A DNA stretch of 64,000 nucleotides, taken from positions 7,395,501 through 7,459,500 of the forward strand of contig OX327693.1 in the NCBI GenBank assembly GCA_946807835.1, in the 5' to 3' direction. How positions within the stretch are numbered: the stretch's first letter is position 1; each line of letters opens with the position of its first letter. This document shows, in pieces, positions 40,351-53,200 of this stretch. Position numbers and translations under genes: made by a program. The notes beneath the pieces were generated by a model. It made no database searches. It had not been told where the DNA came from and was given only the letters and a program-made list of their open reading frames with translations. The DNA comes from Ailanthus altissimus (lineage: Eukaryota > Streptophyta > Magnoliopsida > Sapindales > Simaroubaceae).

Positions 40351-43300
40351 CACTTTTTCATTGTTTGCATTTTGATTTGTCTAATGTAAATAAATAAAAA
40401 ATAATTGCAAATGAGGAAGTCAATGGTGGGGCAAAAACTTGTAAATGTGAATTTGTTCTAATTTACTCTATATGGCCGACCAGATACATTCTCCCCTTAA
40501 GTTTCATTTTATTCAATTTGAATGAATGAAAGAAAGAAACAAAGCTAAGGTGACATGACAAATGTTGTCGTACTTGTGAGCCATTGGTTGCTTGAAGAGG
40601 GAAAGCAAATGTACCAAATAAAAAGAAGAATTTTGCTCATTTTGGTGAGTGATCCACGATCATTGAGAGAGAGAAACTCTATTTTCTTCAACTGTTGGGC
40701 ATTGTTCAAAGAGTTGAACTTCTTCTCCTTCATTTCTTTCTAAGTAGTTGATGACAACACATGAAATAATGAGTTAACTTTGTTAGTTTTAAAGTGTTAA
40801 ATTATAACAAAATTATTCATTGTTGTGTTGTTACAATAAACAGTTCAAGTGTTTAAGTCATAGATTAAGAGTTAATCAAAAATAGTTTAAGTGTTAAATA
40901 AAGGGTTTAGGTGTTAATTCTCTTGCTAGAAGAGGTTGCTATTCTAGACTTTTTAAGCCCACCAAGTTGGGAGTTAGAATTCACAACAAACACATTTCAA
41001 GGCGGGAACTCTGGCTCAACAAATTCTAAAAGCTTGTTAAGGTAATTTTATACAACTCTTGTAGTTTCATTTATAAGATAATATGAAAAATTTATGTGTT
41101 TATTATTTAAAAAATTAGATTTCTAACCTTTCGTTGCGTACAAATATGTATATAATGCATGTTTTACAATGATGAACACATACCTACATATATGCACATT
41201 GGGGTAATCAACACTTACAATGGATTATATAACACTAAGTATAGGTTTAAGTCCAAAAGACACCTATATCTACTACATAATAGAATGTTGCTCTTGTATA
41301 TTTATGTTGTTATATTATGTATTATATTTTATTAAATATTAAAAAATATAATGTACATATAAAAGGTTTTCAAATGGGAAACTATTGGAAAAAAGGTTTT
41401 CAAAATCTTTTAAATAAGCAATAACTTATAAATATTAATATAGTTTTAATATTTTAAACTGTTATTATTATTATATCATTATTATATAGTGATTATGATA
41501 TTTAAATTAATCATTAAATTTAGATTAAATATTTAACAGGTACAAATATTTAATTTATAATGTTATTATTATTTAGGAGTTATTTAATTTTAAATTATTT
41601 TAGAAGTTACAATATATTAAATTATTCTTATTAAATATTAGAATTAATAAGTGTTATAAAATATTTAAAATTATAATAATGCTAAGTTAATATTAATATT
41701 AATACCTTAATCTCTATCTACCACTATATAGAGGATGCTAATCTTATTTAGAATGTGTGAAAATAAAAGAAGAGAAGAGAAAAGTGACTTTAGTGATGTA
41801 TGTGAGAATAAAGAAGAAGAAGAAGAATATATATATATTATTTTAAATTATATATTTTTATATTAAGTTTTGAGCAATCATGACAAAGAGGACTTGATAT
41901 GATCTTCAGGTAATCGTGTTCATCAAACAAAAAAATTATGAACAGTGAGTTAAATTTTAGAATCATATAAATCCATCATTACCTACATGATAAGAGAACT
42001 AATTAGCTTTATAACAATTCTCTCTAACACGCCTCAACTATATGCTTAAGGCCAATTTTTCTTACACTATCTTTATATTTAATTTTACATTTTACTTATT
42101 AATAATTTATGTCTCACAAGTATTTCACAATATATATTTTAACATATGTATATAAAATAAGTATACCCAAAAGATTCAACAATGAAGGACAGATGACCTA
42201 TTTCACTAGTTGAATTAAAATTGTAATAAGTAGTTGTCACATTTGAAACATACTCGTTTGGAACTAAAAAGAAAAAAAAAAAGACGGATAAACTTTAAGG
42301 TTTCATAAAAAGGATTGAAACACTTTGAAGATATCGGAAAAGATATAAACATCTTAGTTTGCTTATAAATTCTATTAATTTAGATGAAATATCTCTATTT
42401 AATGTTAAATGACTTATTTATTGTGCAAGTTTGTGTACAAGCTCGCCATAACATAAAAAAAAAACTTTTTTTTCTAATTTATTTTGTTGTTTATATAAAT
42501 TTCTACTGAACTTAATTCAGTAACAAAAGAAATAAAAAATTAAAATAATTAATTAATTTAATATATCAAAATGATTAAGAATAAAAGTTTTTATCTATGA
42601 GAGATATAAACAAAAAGCTTTTTGAGAAAACTTGTGTTGTTTTTTTTAAAATTATATGAAGTTAGAACAAACAATCAATTCATGGATATTTGAATTGAAC
42701 CTAAAGATTCTTGAAAAAGAAAAGTATTTGATGGGGGAACAAAGGATACTTTTAAACAACTTGTTCTATTAGAAAAATTGTACATTTGATAATAAAATTA
42801 TAGTGAGCATCATTTTTATAATTTTTTTGATATTTTATTATTAAAATTACCTCAACTATTATATATTAAGTAAAATTTTGTATAATCTTTAATGAGTCGA
42901 TCAGCCGCTAGCCATTGCTAGCAATGACGGTAACGGTTAGTGATTGGCTAGTGCTGGTGAGCAACTACATTTTTTTTTAAAATGTCTTTTTATTTTAGTG
43001 AATTTATTTTGTTTTAATTAAAATAAAAATCACCCTATCAAAGGGTTACATGTAGCAAACCACATCAAATACTCTTTTTACTTTTTTTTTTCTTTGGCAA
43101 AACTATTTTTACTCTCTTGATAGTTATAAAAGAGGAAATTTATTAGTAAATTAATATCTTTATGTATTTTTTGGTATATTTAAAATATTTTAATTGATTT
43201 TATAAAATTTTAAGTCTTAACAATTCTTTTGCCAATTAAAATAATTTGCAAAGAAACCAAAATTTTAAGAAATTTTTTTTATAAATAACCCATATTTTTA

Positions 43301-44279
43301 GTTAATATCTTTTTTTTGATCACAAATGGAGAAATTAGCCACAAATAGAAAAGTTAATCTTTTATAATCGAGAAATGAATAATTGAACAATTATATTTTA
43401 AATTTTTTTTTCTCTGTATTAAACATTAAAATCAATTATCTGTCTTGAAATTGAAAGTTTTAAATTTTTTTTTATATTTATTTTATAAATGAATGAGTAT
43501 CAAAATATATTGCGATAAAATAAAAAAAATTATAGCGAATCTAAAAAAAAAAATGCAAATATAGAATTTTTAAATTTTTGCGCGCCTCAATTTTGCATGC
43601 GCAATGGGGCGTGTTATTGATAAAATAATATTTTATTATGTATTTAATAAATTTTAATAAATGTTATTATTTAATTTAAAATAATAATATAAGTATTTAA
43701 TTAATTAACTATCTTATTAAAAAAGTAATATAATTGCATTTATAAAAAATATGTAATAAATTTTGATAAATAACTAATAATTTGTGCGCCCCTAAATGCG
43801 CATACACGATGAGACACGCCAAATTATAAAAATTTTAATTTGTATTTTCTCTCTCAGATTTATTATTATCTTCCCAATTCATTCTATTTTTTTTCAACTT
43901 CATCGTATTACACTTCAATTCTCATATATTTATAAACAAATATAAAAAAATTTTAAAAATACATTAGTTTTATAATTGCCAACCAATTTTGAGAGAAAGT
44001 ACTGGTTCAAATATTTTGGTGGAGAAAAAAAATATAAATCAAAGGCATAATTGTTAAAATTTTAATTTCTTAATTATAAAAGGTTAATTTATATATTTAT
44101 AACTAAAAACATTATTATATAAAAATACGAGCATTTATGAAAAATTACCAAAACTTAAATCATCCCGGTTTAGTTTTTTTATTTATTTATTTTTTCCATT
44201 TTCTAAATTGTAATCTAAAATCTCAATTGTAAAACTAATTTCTAAAAATAAATTAAATACAAAAGAATAAAAACCCTAA
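40351..44279. other. Gene-free AT-rich intergenic DNA
   Basis: No credible gene. Local points: a perfect 14-bp palindrome CATTGCTAGCAATG at 42913-42926 in a small GC-richer patch, and two GC-rich modules at about 43572-43615 and 43784-43828 (see findings). Confidence 0.6.
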
Positions 44280-44437
44280 TCCTAATTCCTAGTTTCTTAT
44301 TTCCATTCCTAAAACTCAAACTGCAGCATCCAATCGACACCAAATCGCAGCGCCTACTCGCCGGAAAATCGCACCGCCCAGTGGCCGACCAAAAACACGC
44401 CCCTTAATCGCCGTTCACTATTCACTAAATCTTTAAG
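44280..44437 (+). other. Likely 5'UTR exon of the AIPP1-like gene
   Basis: A sudden fall in AT content, C-rich sequence typical of plant leaders, and a good donor (TTTAAG|GTAGGT) at 44437/44438. The matching acceptor TTTGGCAG is at 46332, 34 nt before the ATG. The transcription start is a guess. Confidence 0.55.
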
Positions 44438-46332
44438 GTAGGTTTTTAAGTGGTTTCCCATTTCTTGTACGAAGACCCACATCCACTATAAACATACTTT
44501 CTTTTTTCTTCCCGAAATTGAGTCGTTTTTACTAATTATTTCTTTAGTTTTATTTCTTTATAGCTATAGATTATGATGTTGTTATAGCTGAGGAATAATA
44601 GGGTTAAGAACAAGAATATGGTTGTTGTTATTTGGAATTGGAATCTTGGAAGTTGGGGTTGAACCGAGCTTGGCACCAGGTACTGAATCCGTTCAATGGG
44701 GTAGCTAAGTACATTTTATAGATAGCTTATTTTGCAATTGGCTTTTAAGGATCAATTTTGATTCTGCCACCTCGCTAAGAATGTCATATTCTTAAAAGTT
44801 CTATTAGAAGTTGTGCTGTCTAGTTACTGCAATTCATTTTCTTTCAAACTGTATGAAACTAGTAGCATACTTGTATGTCATAAAATCTATGCAAAAGAAA
44901 AAAATTGCGTTAATTGCTAATTTCTTTATACTCCTTTTCATACTCTTGCTTAATCTTTGAGTTTCTTGTCTGGTAATCTATGCTCTAATTTCTATGAGAA
45001 GTTTGATTCTTTCTTGGGACTCTAATTTACTTGTATCTAGTCTACTCTCACCTTCTTAGCCAGTCATCCTCTTAATTCTTAAGGATGTCAAGTTTGCCCT
45101 CATGACAGACATTGTTTTCTGTGAATTGTTTGGCTTTTCGAATCTTAATTTATATCTGTGGCCAATATGGGGCATTTTGTTTGAATTCTTACATTATTTC
45201 GAGGATGTTAGGACATACATTAGGAGTTTGAGGTAAAATTATTTTTCAATCAAATTTGTTAAATCAAGTATGGCTTTAGGGGTACTCTAGAAGGCAAGTC
45301 ACAAGAGCCCCAAGAAAGCAAGAATTATTGAGAAGTAAAGGCACTAGTCTTATTATAACATAGGAAAAAAACTATGAGCATAAGCTATAGGACTGCAGAA
45401 TAAGCGAGCAATGACTCAGAGTTATGGTACTGCAGTGAGATATAGTCAAAAACTGAATGTTCTCATAAGTTAGAAAGTATAAAGGCATATTTTTGCTTAT
45501 CCTTAGGTATATTTATAGATTTAACTTTTGCTTGTCTTTATATGACTAGGATTTCCCAAACCAAGAGAATCAAGAATTTTGTAGAATAAAACTGAAAATA
45601 AATAAACTAAAGAGCTTTAAAACTTGATTAAGATTTTGAGTAGATTATGACAGTACCCTTTTATGCCTAGAAATTGAAAACATAAAGTAATATTCTGAAT
45701 GAAATACTTAGTAGATTTTCAACTAATGCGGACTCAACTTTTAAACCTAGACATTGTCATCTACTCTTATTATACAGAAAGACCATGAGTTGCCTAAACT
45801 GAGATTCCTTGAAAAGGGCAAAAACTTGTTCTTTTGTGATTGCTTCACTTGTTGGTAGCTAATTATAGTCAATAATTGGAGTCATTATAGTGGTGTACAA
45901 CAAACAATATAGAGAATCTCTATTATTATTATTATTATTATTATTATTATCATTTTTTGTTGATAAGAAACAATATAGAGAATATCTATTAGCTAGTGGC
46001 ATTTTCACTTCTTTGAGTAATCTGCTATATAGTTTAATATATAGTACTGAACGAGTACATGTTGATTGGTTGTGGGGGAAAAAAAGCCAAACCAAAATAG
46101 AACAAAATGCAAAAACATGTGGCATCTTATGAAGGACCCTGTGGTTGTAACTCACATCAACATTTCAATTCTGAAGCTTTTTTTATTTTATTTTTTATAA
46201 ACTCGTTACATCATTTAAGTTATTATGCTTAATTTTTTTAGGTTTTCCATGTGGTGGATGTAGTTCTTGTATTAATAGATGGATTCAAATATCTTTGTGG
46301 GTTGAATTTGTAAAAGTTAATTAATTTGGCAG
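44438..46332 (+). other. Long 5'UTR intron of the AIPP1-like gene
   Basis: About 1.9 kb, T-rich on the transcript strand, GT...AG. It includes a (TTA)n run at about 45918-45950. No coding sequence seen. Confidence 0.5.
45903..45992. repeat. (TTA)n microsatellite between short direct repeats
   Basis: About ten TTA/ATT units flanked by two near-identical 23-bp segments, AACAATATAGAGAATCTCTA and AACAATATAGAGAATATCTA. Confidence 0.8.
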
Positions 46333-46366
46333 GCTCCTAGTCTCTGATTTACATTCTTCATCACAT

Positions 46367-47096
46367 ATGGAATCTACTACGAAGGCGGAGTATGCTGCAT
46401 TTGAGGAGAAGGTGAGGCGGACGGTTTATCTAGACAACCTCTCACCACAAGTTACTGAGTCTGTCCTTAGAACTGCACTTAATCAGTTTGGGACAGTGAA
46501 AAATGTTCAATTCATTCCTAACTACATGGAATCAAGGAACATCTCGCGATTTGCTTTGGTAGAGATGGAAAACTCTAAGCAAGCAAAAGCTGTAATTTCA
46601 TCTATGGCTGAGTTCCCTTTTATGATGTCGGGAATGCCAAGGCCTGTGAGGGCACGTGTTGCTGAAGTGGAAATGTTTGATGATCGCCCGATAAAGCCTG
46701 GTCGAAGAATAGAATGCCGTTGGTTGCAACCTGATGATCCTGATTTTGAGGTAGCACAAAAGTTGAAGCGTCTTGTTCATAAACATACTGCTGAAACTTC
46801 AACAGTGCTCAAGGCAAGTCTCGTGTTTTCACAACATCTAATGCATGTTCTTGTGGTGGTTCATTGTACATTTTTCTTCATTGAACCTGTATTCAAAATT
46901 TGAAACGATTTTATTGCTTTAACTTGTGATTTCCCTTTTGTAGTACCAACTGGAACAAGAAGAGCAGCTCGCGAAGCAGCAGGGAGATTCACTAAAACAA
47001 AATTATAAGAAGTATGAGACACTGGACGGTATCATGGTTGATGGAACTGCAAATCGTTTGGCACGCCACTATGGCATGAGAATTTTAGATGACTGA
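46367..47096 (+). CDS. AIPP1: AIPP1/EDM3-like RRM protein, two coding exons
   Basis: Exons 46367-46813 and 46944-47096 give 600 nt (199 aa). MESTTKAEYAAFEEKVRRTV leads into one RRM: RNP2-like VYLDNL (about 19-24) and a weak RNP1-like SRFALVEM. Then come FMMSGMPRPVRARVAEVEMF, DDRPIKPGRRIECRWLQPDD and a Lys/Glu-rich helical tail (YQLEQEEQLAKQQGD) ending RLARHYGMRILDD. This is the arrangement of plant AIPP1/EDM3, which works with ASI1 and EDM2 in chromatin-linked choice of polyadenylation site (family knowledge; symbol by similarity). The intron begins AAG|GCAAGT, a consensus GC donor, and ends TTTTGTAG. Read-through of the intron would give a 178-residue variant ending at 46903. The ATG is the first in its exon. 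Confidence 0.82.
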
Positions 47097-48525
47097 TAGT
47101 TGAACCCCCTTTTCTCTCATATGTTTTGCTGACAAGCAACAATTTGTACATAATCTAGGATTTGATTTTGGAGTTCTGTTTCAGTAGTTACTGTCAGGGC
47201 CAATTTTGGCTGAAAGCATTGCATTGCAACATCGCTTGAATACTTTATATGCCTTGTGCAGGTCTTGCTAAGAAAGTAGCATTTAAATTCCTTCCCCAGA
47301 AAATCTCTGATATGACAGTACTTGGTGTGAAAATGTTCTTGATGAGGAATCCATGCCAGTCGCCATCTTTTTTTAATAGTTTACTTGAGATAATAATTTA
47401 GTGAATTGCGAAATTTATCAAATAGTGAGTAACATAACCGAGTAATATAATGGTGTGTTGCTTTGGTTAATTTATGATTTTAATACTATTTGTAATGTGT
47501 TATAAAATTGCATCACATATTTAAGTGTTATATTTTTTATTAAAACAAAGTTTTATTCATATATATAATATGTATATATATAAATAATTTAATGAATTAC
47601 GTAATTTATTATATAATAAATTTTTGAATATGTGACAGAATTTTGTAATATATTATAATTTGTATAAAAATTATAAGAGGTTATAAATTTATTAGATAGT
47701 AATATATGGTATTATTTTTTATTATATAATAATTTACATAATTTATTAAATTATTTTTATTTTTCTCTCTATATATAAAATAAATGCAAAAATATCTCTT
47801 CTTTAGTAATTCGTAAACTTGTTATATATAGGATTTGAATTGTGATATTACATGTTTCGTCACTCCACGTAAATGATTTTTTTTTTAAATTTTACATTTA
47901 TTAATTTTATTCATGTTTCATCTGTTAAATGTTGTGTAATTGTAACTTCATATACTAAATTGAAAGTGATAAACCTTTGGTTTGTAATGAATGATACGAC
48001 GATCTGCATAAATTTATTTAGATTTTGTGAAGTGCTAATAAATGGGTCACTCCTTCTTTATAATGAGTTTCGATAAATATCATCACACCCTGCCTTCATA
48101 TCCAATGAGGGCATTTTATGGAGATTATGATAGAATTCTCAGAATAGGCAAGGGCTGTCCATTTCCCATGTCAACCTAGTTCAAGTATTTTCTCCATTTT
48201 GTTTTCTCAAAATAATGACAATACTATAGTTTTAATTAAAAAAATTAAGAATTAATTTATTATATTCATATTTAATTTATTATTTATTACTTTTTTACGT
48301 ATTTATAATTGTTCCTGCTAAAATGCAAATGCTAATTTTATTAAATACAATTTCAATTTGTATGCGAGTGTTGTTTTTATTAAAATACAAATTCAATTTG
48401 TTGACTCAAAACAGTTTAAAATTTGAAATTAATAATTTCAAAAGGTTTTTCTTGTAAAAAATAAAAAAAATTCTTAACTATAAAATAGTTAAGTTTTGAA
48501 CCTAATTAAGTTTTTATTTATATTT
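47097..48525. other. 3'UTR and AT-rich intergenic stretch
   Basis: The first about 250 bases are likely 3'UTR of the AIPP1-like gene. The rest is AT-rich without credible frames. Confidence 0.55.
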
Positions 48526-48530
48526 GTTAA

Positions 48531-49660
48531 TGTTCTCCCTCCAGAAAATCTTCCTTTGGGCGTAAGGTCTCAAAACTCAACAAAGGTCGGTTCACAAGAG
48601 TCTAATTAGACGTTTTCTTTAAAAATATTTCTTCTTAAAACTCATTGTTATTTAAAGAACGAGTTCAATTCAGATAAACTCAGAGTAATGAATAATAGGC
48701 CTAATCCTAACAAAGTCGAATGGCGAAGAATTAGTTTAGACTCGAAAGGATCTGATTGATAATAAAAAATACCCGTTTTTCCAGGCCAACACAGATACAA
48801 CCACGGTCTTCGTCTATGTACTAATTAGGTCGGCTTATCCTGACGCCTGCACTGTCAACGAAGAAATCAGGGTTGAGTATCTACTAGATAGGCCGATCAA
48901 GTACAGTCAGCACAATTAACAAAAGGCTCGCTTTTAAGATCCCAAGTCACAACCGAGCCGATGGGAGAAATGCCACCAGAAATCTGACCCGAGCCACTTA
49001 AATCTAGCCTTACACTTAATCAGAACCATCAACAGAGACAAACCCAAGAAATATGCTTAACACATTATAAAGGTACCTGACATGCAGCAAAGTAGGATCA
49101 GGAGATCCGAAGAAGGATATTTAGCATGTGTCAGATGCACAACAGAAGGATATTTAACGTGTGTCAGATGCACAACAGAAGGATATTTGACGTGTGTCAG
49201 ATGTGCAACAAGAGGATATTCAGCATAAGCCAGAAGTACAGCAGAGGCGAAAAACCTAAAAGGGCCCTCGAAATGCCAGCATTATAAGAAAAAAAAGGAA
49301 GATATTAAAGAGGATGATGCTCAGAAGAATAGCAGAAGGAATCGCCTGAGAAGAAAGAGGTTTCTTTGATTTTTTTAGTCATATTTTTTCTTCTTTCATT
49401 CGGACTCTGACCAACCTTTCATAAAAGAATATAAAAAACACTTTCTGACTTAAGCATCGAAGCGTCTCCTCCAGAATCCACCCCGACGAGACTGTCATCG
49501 AGCTTGTGTCTCTATTTTTGTAGGCTTTTCACAGCTCGCAGCAAAGAGGAAGCCCAAGCCCCTGCTAAACACTCCCGTCGAGACGAGGGCCAAGTCTCAT
49601 TCCCGCTCACAAACAAATCTAAGGCTCGTTTGCCCGAGGAACTATTTCTTAAGGTCAATA
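48531..49660 (+). repeat. 5' LTR of the gypsy element
   Basis: Starts TGTTCTCCCTCC; the terminal CA has become TA. Its last 336 bp match the 3' LTR. It contains a 4 x 33-bp tandem array at 49111-49242. Confidence 0.85.
49111..49242 (+). repeat. Four tandem 33-bp units inside the gypsy LTR
   Basis: Units start at 49111, 49144, 49177 and 49210, each like AGAAGGATATTTAACGTGTG with TCAGATGCACAAC after it. The first three are nearly identical, the fourth diverged. Confidence 0.92.
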
Positions 49661-49664
49661 GTTT

Positions 49665-49679
49665 TGGCGTCATCTGTGG
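49665..49679 (+). other. Primer-binding site of the gypsy element
   Basis: TGGCGTCATCTGTGG, a two-base variant of the TGGCGCCGTCTGTGG site found in many plant gypsy elements. Confidence 0.7.
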
Positions 49680-50254
49680 AAATCAAATAAAAAGCTTTGT
49701 CCTAGAAGGCAACAACCGACTATGGCAAAACGGTAATCCATAAGCAAGAATCATGTTGCCGGAGAGCGAAGCTCAAACCCATACAGACCCCTCCTTGAAT
49801 AGAAGGCTTTCGGTCTCTTGAAATATGGGCAGAACTAAGAATCCTGAGGAATGAGAGAGAAGAATTGAGACAGCTTATGACTGAGCTGATTAAAAGTAAG
49901 CAAATGAAAGCAGAAAATTATAGGAGAGAGTCTTGGGAGGAGATTTGAGAATAGACAAAGCGAAGGGACGGGCTGGAGACTTCGCAAAATTTAGTCGGGA
50001 TAAACAAGCCAAGCCAAGCAATTCCTAAGAGAGGAGAGGCGAAGTCTAGGGATTTTGAGCCGGCAACAGGAAGAGAACCGTCCGCAGAATCGTGACAACA
50101 TCGACAGGGTGAATCAGGACTAGAAAGTAAGGTCTATAGTTTGGAGGGGAAGTTAGAAAGCCTCATGACAGAAAGGTAGAAGAAAGATCAGTCTATTTTA
50201 AAGAAGACGAAAAGAGAGAGAATGTCATCATTGACAGACGAGCTGAGAGATGTA

Positions 50255-53200
50255 GAGCTTTTGAGTGGTTTCTGATTCCCAAACCTACTTACTTACAAGG
50301 GTGTCACCGACCTTAACCACTACGTCGATTAGATTACCAACCTGCTATCCATTGCGGGACTGAGGTAGGATTAAATGTGCAGACTCTTTCACATAAACTT
50401 GGAGGGGCCTGCTCTACTTTGGTATAGAGGTCTAAAGCAGCGCATCGTTGCCTCCTATAACGAACTGGCCGAGAAGTTCACCCAACACTTTCGAGGCTTA
50501 TGCGAGATAACCAGGGACCTAGAGCAATTGAAGCAGATCAGACAGGGGAAAGATGAGAGCCCGAGGGACTACATCTGGAGGTTCCACAAGAAGGTGATAG
50601 CATTGGGAGTGTTCGACCAACCTATTGCTCTGGACGCCCTCAAGGCGGGATTAAAACTAAATAGATTCTGGTACTACCTGGCAAAAAGTGGTATCATGAG
50701 TTACACAACGGCGTACAACAAAGCGCCAAAGTACATGTCAATGGAAGAGAGCGAGGAGGTTAATAGATCCCTGGTCGAACAGCCTCGAGGGAAGACACGG
50801 CCATATGAGGAGGCTAGATACAGGGGGATGGAGGGACCCCCACCCCCCGTTGAAATACCGGAGGATGGAAGATGAATACCATCCGCCGCAGAGGAAAAAA
50901 TTCATGAACTGGCGCAATGCGCCATACCATCGAAGGAACAATGCGTTAAATAATGAGCCCCAAAATTAAGGGGAAGAGCCAAACCGGTTCCGACCAAGTG
51001 GCCCTCTAGGGCCGCCCTAGAATCCGAGGAACAACGAACCTTCGAGTGAAGAGAGAAATATGGCTCGTATTGAGAATTTTTTACCTTGGGTCGTGCCGCT
51101 CGAGGATGTCTATGAAGCAACCCTGTCAAAATCATTTCAAGCGGACCCACATTAGTTGGAGATTTAAACAAGCAGTGGAAGAACTACTCTAAGTACTTAA
51201 TGGTAACACATCAAGTCATGTGCAACACCCCTTTAGCCAAGAAGCCAAGACTACCACAAGAGGTGCCGATCATGTTCACAAAGAAGGATGCACAAGGAAT
51301 TAGTTATCCCTACGATGACGCAATTGTGATCGAAGTATTGGTAGTGGGAGAAAAGATAAATAAGGTATTCGTGAATTTGGGTAGCTCGGTCGACATAATT
51401 TTTAAGAAAACCTTGGATGACTTGAAAGTCAGGAACCTGCACATGGAGGAGACCCAAACGTTGCCACAGGGATTCAGAGACAATTATGTGATGTTGGTCG
51501 ATGTGGTGGCTCTCCCCTTCACCGTGGGACAGAAGCCTTATGAGAAAATAGTGATGACTGGATTCGTCGTGGTAGATTGACCATTCTTGTACAGGATTCT
51601 CCTCGGGCGGCCCTTCATGGTGAGTACTAACACGGCTATATCCATTCATTACCTGAAGCTAAAATTCATGGTGGAAGAAGAGATTGAAATAACGTCAGGA
51701 GATCAAAAGGTAGCCAGGAGCTATTACGCGATGACAGCAAGGAAGACGTTATGCATTTCCACTATCGATCCAAGAGAGAAAGTCTATGAATCCTCGGAGC
51801 CGACAGAAGAATTACAAGACCTGCAAGTTGAGGTAGGGGAACCTGAGAAAGTAGTTAGGATGGTAACCTAGTTGAGGCCAGAGGTCAAAGAAGTGCTAAC
51901 TCTGCTGATTTGAGAATTTTCGGACATCTTTGCTTGATCCCATAAAGACATGCCTGAAATCGATCTGGAACTAGCTGTCTATAGGCTGAAGATCTGCCCT
52001 ATGTCCCGAATAATTAAGCAGAAAAAAGAATCTTCAATCAGGAGCAAAATGAAGCTGTAGCAGCAGAAGTGAAAAAGCTATTAGCAGCACGATTTATCCG
52101 AAAAGTCCATTACCCTGACTGGTTATCCAACGTGGTAATGGTGAAAAGGCCAATAGAAAGTGGAGAATATGTGTTGACTTCACTGACCTGAATAAAGCGT
52201 GTCCTAAAGATAGTTTCCTTCTCTTAAAGATCGATCAGCTAGTGGATGCTACGGCTAGGCACGAGATGCTGGGTTTCATGGACGCATTCTCTGGCTATAA
52301 TTAGATCCCGATGTTTCTTTCCGACTAGGAAAAAATGTCATTCATCACCCATCAAGGGACTTATTGCTATCTAGTGATGTCGTTAAGAAATTAAAGAATG
52401 CTAGAACCACATATTAGAGGCTGGTGAACAAGCTCTTTATAATTCTAATCGGCAAGAATATAGAAGTCTATGTAGATGACATGACAGTCAAGTCAATAAA
52501 GGTGGAGGACCACGTGGCCAACCTGAGATAAGCCTTCATGGTATTAAGGATGAACGGGATGATGCTAAACTCTAAAAAATGCATTTTTGGGTTAAAGTTC
52601 AAAAAATGCTTAGGTTTCAGGGTGAGCCAACGGGGGATAGAAGCCAATCCAGATAATGTCCGAGCCATCTTGGAAATAAAGTCTCCAAGCATGGTGAAGG
52701 AGATCTAATGGCTTACAGGTAGGGGCATTGAACAGATTCATCTCCAAAGCCACCGACAAATGATTTACATTCTTCTGGGAAATCAAGAGAAAGGAAAAGA
52801 ATCGGTGGACAGAAGAATGCGAACAGGCCTTTCAGTAGCTAAAGGCTTACCTTTTCGAACTAGTGCATCTGGTAGTACCCGTGTAGGGGGAGGCATTGAT
52901 TCTATACCTGGGAGTCTCAGAACGGGCTGTCAGTTTAGTCCTAGCCAAAGAGGAATAGGGGCTATAGTGATCCGTGTACTATACAAGTAAGGCCTTCACA
53001 GGACTGGAGACTCGATACTCCCCCCTCGAAAAATTGGCTTTTACGTTGATCATAATTAGAGGAAAACTGCGATCCTATTTCCAAGAACATACCATCATTG
53101 TGCAAACCAATCAGCAGCTGAGATAGATCCTGTACAAGTTCAACTAATCTGACCGATTAGTTAAGTGGGCCATAGAGTTAAGCGAGTTTGATATTCACTA

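Noticed and set aside
49111..49242. 33-bp repeats as a CRISPR array
   Set aside because: Units are directly adjacent without spacers, and the DNA is from a plant; it lies inside an LTR.
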